From Acanthamoeba lenticulata (taxonomy: Eukaryota; Discosea; Longamoebia; Acanthamoebidae): 10,536 nt of DNA. Positions 8,168 to 10,536 of this stretch are shown here, one piece after another (positions within the stretch are counted from its first letter, which is position 1; every line of letters starts with the position of its first letter). The stretch is taken from positions 1 through 10,536 of the forward strand of contig NAVB01004504.1 in the NCBI GenBank assembly GCA_002179805.1, written 5' to 3'. The notes beneath the pieces were generated by a model that was not told where the DNA came from, searched no databases, and saw nothing but the letters and a program-made list of their open reading frames with translations. The translations under genes were made by a program, and so were the position numbers.

Positions 8168-8670
8168 CTGGACGGGAGCCTGAGCCCTGCTCTTGGCAGC
8201 GGCTTCAAGCTTCCTCTTGGCTGCCAGCTTGGGGTTCCTCCTCACGGTGGCGCCCGCCTGGGCGACCTGCATAAGGGGCGCCTGCGATTGCATAACTGCA
8301 TGGATCAACACGAACATGGTCAGCCAAGTGGTTGTCTTCATCGCTGTGCAGATTTCGCGAAATCTACGCAACACAAAAAAATAAGCGAGGAAAGAATGCA
8401 GAATCGGTGCGCACCGCTGTCGCCCAGATGTTGAAGGGGTAGACTAATGTCGATGGGGAAGTCAGGGTTGAGGAAGGGCGAGAAAAAATCCTCCGTGGTG
8501 AGGCTTGAATCAAGGAACGAAGAAGGTTCGAACGCATCCATGGCCGCGAATTTGGGCGTGCGAGGACCGTTCAATTGGGGCTGGCCCGAGGAAGGACCGA
8601 ACGAAAGAGGGGCAGCGGGCGAGAAGGGGGTGGTGTTGAGGAAATCGGTGGGAGGAATGTGGCGGTGCAT
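7410..8670 (-). CDS. Glutamine-rich bZIP transcription factor
   Basis: A nuclear dimeric DNA-binding regulator. Reads right to left in three exons: 8670-8415, 8295-7853, 7754-7410, about 347 aa. The ATG at 8670 is the first in its frame. Residues 1-86 are Pro/Ser/Phe-rich and may be an activation domain. A basic segment (RRNPKLAAKRKLEAAAKSR) is followed by two Gln runs of 13 and 9 residues. The bZIP domain lies near 216-280: KRQKRLVKNRQAAQLFRK, with N-x7-R (Asn224, Arg232) and x9 to the first zipper Leu242, then heptad positions Val249, Leu256, Leu263, Val270 and Leu277. NxxAAxxFR replaces the usual Cys/Ser with Phe. A Ser/Thr-rich tail closes the protein. The 98-nt intron at 7755-7852 falls exactly between basic region and zipper, and a 119-nt intron lies at 8296-8414. 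The subfamily and target genes cannot be told from the sequence. Confidence 0.9.
8084..8110 (-). repeat. CAG/CAA repeat coding nine glutamines
   Basis: Nine consecutive Gln codons (CAG mixed with CAA) in exon 2 of the bZIP gene. The CAA interruptions would be expected to limit repeat slippage. Confidence 0.9.
8132..8170 (-). repeat. CAG/CAA repeat coding thirteen glutamines
   Basis: Thirteen consecutive Gln codons (mixed CAG and CAA) in exon 2 of the bZIP gene, separated from the second run by a short Met/Gln/His/Leu/Pro/Val spacer. Such tracts are common in transcription factor activation regions. Confidence 0.9.
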
Positions 8671-9191
8671 TTGCAGATCGTGTGGTGGTGAGGTGGATAT
8701 GATGTAGGAAAATAGATATGTTGATGCTCTAACGAGAGAGAGGCACACACCCTTTGGGTGGAGGCGAGAGAGGCGAGATACGAGAGGGAAGAAGTGAGAA
8801 CTGAGAAGTGAGGGACGCGTGCGGCCCTTTTTGTATTTGGGACCGGTGGCGCCAAGCCGTGAATTTCTGGCACATCTTCCAGTTTCCCAACACGCACATT
8901 GGTGGAAGGTTGCCCTTAACCGGTTGCAGATCCGTCCCTATCAATCGTGTACCCCACAAGGGCCTGTGTCGGTCCGGGGAGGAATAGAGTTACCCAGTTT
9001 ATCTGGGCCTTAAAGACTTTTCAAAGGCCTATTCGTACATAATGGGGGACAGGATTGGCGGACGGAGGTCGCACACCACCCACGTTTATGGAGCATGGAC
9101 CTATGAAAAGAACCGAGGAGACCTATTCACGTCTCTCAACAGTTGTCCAAGAAGTCGCCACCTTCTACTCAGCGGGCGAGAGTTCCACTTG
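8671..9191. promoter_or_regulatory. Upstream region of the bZIP gene and 3' end of the next gene
   Basis: 521 bp between tandem minus-strand genes, holding the 3' UTR of the right-hand gene and the promoter and 5' UTR of the bZIP gene. The bZIP-proximal part (about 8720-8820) is purine-rich on the plus strand, so the leader transcript would be pyrimidine-rich. Visible short motifs are GGCGCC-containing TTGGCGCC (minus strand, near 8848-8855), the palindrome AACCGGTT at 8918-8925, and CATAAA on the minus strand at 9085-9090, about 100 nt past the stop of the right-hand gene and a possible variant polyadenylation signal. No convincing gene. Confidence 0.4.
8918..8925. promoter_or_regulatory. 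Palindrome AACCGGTT upstream of the bZIP gene
   Basis: A perfect 8-bp palindrome matching the core bound by Grainyhead/CP2-type factors in animals and fungi. It is a single short match about 250 bp upstream of the bZIP ATG; whether a factor of this family acts here is unknown. Confidence 0.2.
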
Positions 9192-10475
9192 TCAGTCGCG
9201 ATTGGTCAGGCGCCGGCTGCCTGTGAAGGTGAACCTGCCGAGCTGGCCCGCTCGTGGCGCACAGTCAGACGACGTAGACGTCGTATTCGTGGGCGGGGAA
9301 CCGGGCGAGTCCCTGGTCCTGGTCCGAGCCTTGTGCGCAACTTGTTGCGGGCCACCGCCACTGGCCAGTGGCCGAGCGACGTCGGGCCACGTGATGCTGT
9401 CAAGGTCGTCGTCGTGAAGATGTTGCTGATCATCAGCATCCTCCTCTGCTTCTTCCTCCTGGAAGTCCTCCTCCGCCCTTCCCCTCATCCTCCTCGTGCC
9501 CTCTGTTGTTTGGGCTTCTCCGACCGTATCTGAAACGCGCCTCTTCTTCCGCAGCGGTGTTGATGTTGTTGATGTTGATGTTCGCGTTGGTGTTGATCTT
9601 GATGTTGGTGTTGTGTGTTTCTTGGCCGCTGGAGTGCCGCGCAGTGAGATGCGCCTGCCACCACTGCCGCTGACAGGATCAAAGTCGTCATCGTCCTCGT
9701 AGATGTTGCCAGTGCCGGCCACGACGGACCGCTGATCTTGCTGTGGCGTGACGAATCTCGGGTGTCGCCAAGAAGGTACGACCGCCGACTCCTCTTCCTC
9801 TGCCTCTGCCTCTTCTTCTTCTGCCTCCTGCTCCTCCTCCACTGCTGCAGCCTCCTCCTGAAAGAGATCATCATCCTCTTCCTCGTAGGCGATCTCTGTT
9901 GCCTTTCTCTTGCCCGTGCTTCGGCTTGAAGAAGCAGCCGATGATCTCCTCGTCGTTGTTGCCGCCGATGCCGATCTCTTCTTCGTGGCCGTGCCGCTCC
10001 GGACCTTGCCACCGCGGCCCAGTACGACGCCGCGCGCGGTGTTGGTGCTGGTCTTGGTCGCGCCCATGACCTGGTCCAGCTCCTCCTCGGCCGCCTCGAG
10101 CGCCGTCTCGGCCGCGTCAAAGTAGATGGTCGGCTGGAAGCCAGAGGCTGTTGCTCTCCCTCCTCCGCCCGTCGCGGGCTCGAGCTCGAGCTCCAGCCGC
10201 TGGTCGTCGCGCATGCTCTGGATGAGATCGGCGTCGCGCTGCTGCTGCAGCTTGCGCTCCTGATACGCCTTTTCGCGCTCCTCAAAGGTCTCCACCTTCT
10301 GCAGGATCCGCTCCATAAACTCATCGATGGTGCTACCATCGGGCGCCTTGCCCTCGACTTCCTCGGCCTCGAGCACCTCTTGCTCGCCGTTGAGGGTGTT
10401 GCCCAACACGTCCAGCTTGTGTTGGATCATCTCCCTATGGCCCATACGCACATAGGTTCGCGTGTCGATGACCAT
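9192..10475 (-). CDS. Unrecognised highly charged, probably nuclear protein
   Basis: A single open frame of 427 codons from the ATG at 10475 to TGA at 9192-9194; I do not recognise the family. Residues 15-40 (EMIQHKLDVLGNTLNGEQEV) look like an ordered start. Residues 48-98 are a Glu/Gln/Arg-rich helix likely to form a coiled coil (FMERILQKVETFEEREKAYQ). Residues 112-137 (GFQPTIYFDAAETALEAAEE) may be a second helix. The rest is low complexity: Ser/Thr/Lys/Arg segments, an acidic block at 198-229, an Asp block at 260-265, and a second acidic block at 335-358. KKRSAS (165), GKRKATE (188) and RKKRRVSD (309) resemble nuclear localisation signals. Alternating acidic and basic segments suggest a chromatin or nucleolar protein, which is inference only. 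Upstream lies a tiny ORF whose stop overlaps the ATG; an alternative spliced start would change the first residues. Confidence 0.7.
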   Translation of the reverse strand: MVIDTRTYVRMGHREMIQHKLDVLGNTLNGEQEVLEAEEVEGKAPDGSTIDEFMERILQKVETFEEREKAYQERKLQQQRDADLIQSMRDDQRLELELEPATGGGGRATASGFQPTIYFDAAETALEAAEEELDQVMGATKTSTNTARGVVLGRGGKVRSGTATKKRSASAATTTRRSSAASSSRSTGKRKATEIAYEEEDDDLFQEEAAAVEEEQEAEEEEAEAEEEESAVVPSWRHPRFVTPQQDQRSVVAGTGNIYEDDDDFDPVSGSGGRRISLRGTPAAKKHTTPTSRSTPTRTSTSTTSTPLRKKRRVSDTVGEAQTTEGTRRMRGRAEEDFQEEEAEEDADDQQHLHDDDLDSITWPDVARPLASGGGPQQVAHKARTRTRDSPGSPPTNTTSTSSDCAPRAGQLGRFTFTGSRRLTNRD

Positions 10476-10489
10476 CACCGGTTAGCCAT
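10475..10489 (-). other. Four-codon upstream ORF with stop overlapping the main start (TGATG)
   Basis: ATG at 10489 in the strong context GCCATGG begins Met-Ala-Asn-Arg-stop; the TGA shares its A with the ATG of the main frame. This can be a termination-reinitiation device. Alternatively the four codons are the true N-terminus joined by a 44-nt intron (10432-10475 region, GTGATG to CATAG) to residue Glu15 of the downstream frame, which keeps the frame. Confidence 0.4.
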
Positions 10490-10536
10490 GGCAAACGCCA
10501 CGCGCCTCAGAGACGGGAGGAGTCGACGGGGGGGGG

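Noticed and set aside
7820..8434. Plus-strand Leu-rich frame opposite the bZIP gene
   Set aside because: The Leu runs are the reverse complement of the Gln codons; the bZIP motif on the minus strand decides the coding strand.
9781..9868. Pyrimidine-rich mirror-like tract as possible triplex DNA
   Set aside because: It is explained by Glu/Asp codons on the minus strand; there is no independent evidence of a structural role.
10528..10536. Run of nine G at the right edge just after GTCGAC
   Set aside because: May be simple sequence or a contig-end artefact; nothing beyond the edge can be seen.

Overview
The window looks like nuclear DNA of a GC-rich unicellular eukaryote with many short introns (mostly 58-119 nt, GT-AG). 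The gene set is a PTEN lipid phosphatase, a LOV-like PAS plus class III cyclase protein, a proteasome subunit and a glutamine-rich bZIP factor. With this intron density it suggests a free-living amoeba such as Acanthamoeba. The organism is an inference; no rRNA or other marker is present. All exon structures were worked out by eye from reading frame, splice sites and remembered family patterns.

Layout, left to right. (1) Plus strand, 17-2303: an 11-exon PTEN homologue (about 474 aa) with intact phosphatase and C2 domains and a long acidic tail; its first few codons may lie left of the window. (2) Minus strand, 2712-5260: a seven-exon gene of about 711 aa with a LOV-like PAS domain lacking the photoactive cysteine, then a class III nucleotide cyclase homology domain whose metal-binding and transition-state residues are all replaced and which is split by a disordered insertion of about 270 residues. 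Genes 1 and 2 converge, with facing AATAAA signals 55 bp apart. (3) 5267-5695, minus: an unassigned open frame filling the divergent promoter interval. (4) Plus strand, 5661-6567: proteasome subunit beta type-1 (beta-6), four exons. (5) An 842-bp convergent intergenic stretch. (6) Minus strand, 7410-8670: a polyglutamine bZIP transcription factor, three exons. (7) Minus strand, 9192-10475: a 427-aa unrecognised, highly charged and probably nuclear protein, preceded by a minimal upstream ORF or a tiny intron.

The genes do not form a pathway. They are independently transcribed neighbours packed with short spacers. PTEN (phosphoinositide signalling) and the cyclase-like protein (second-messenger or sensory signalling) are both signalling proteins, but nothing in the sequence links them functionally. 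The most unusual item is gene 2, which combines an apparently light-insensitive LOV-like domain with a catalytically dead cyclase domain.
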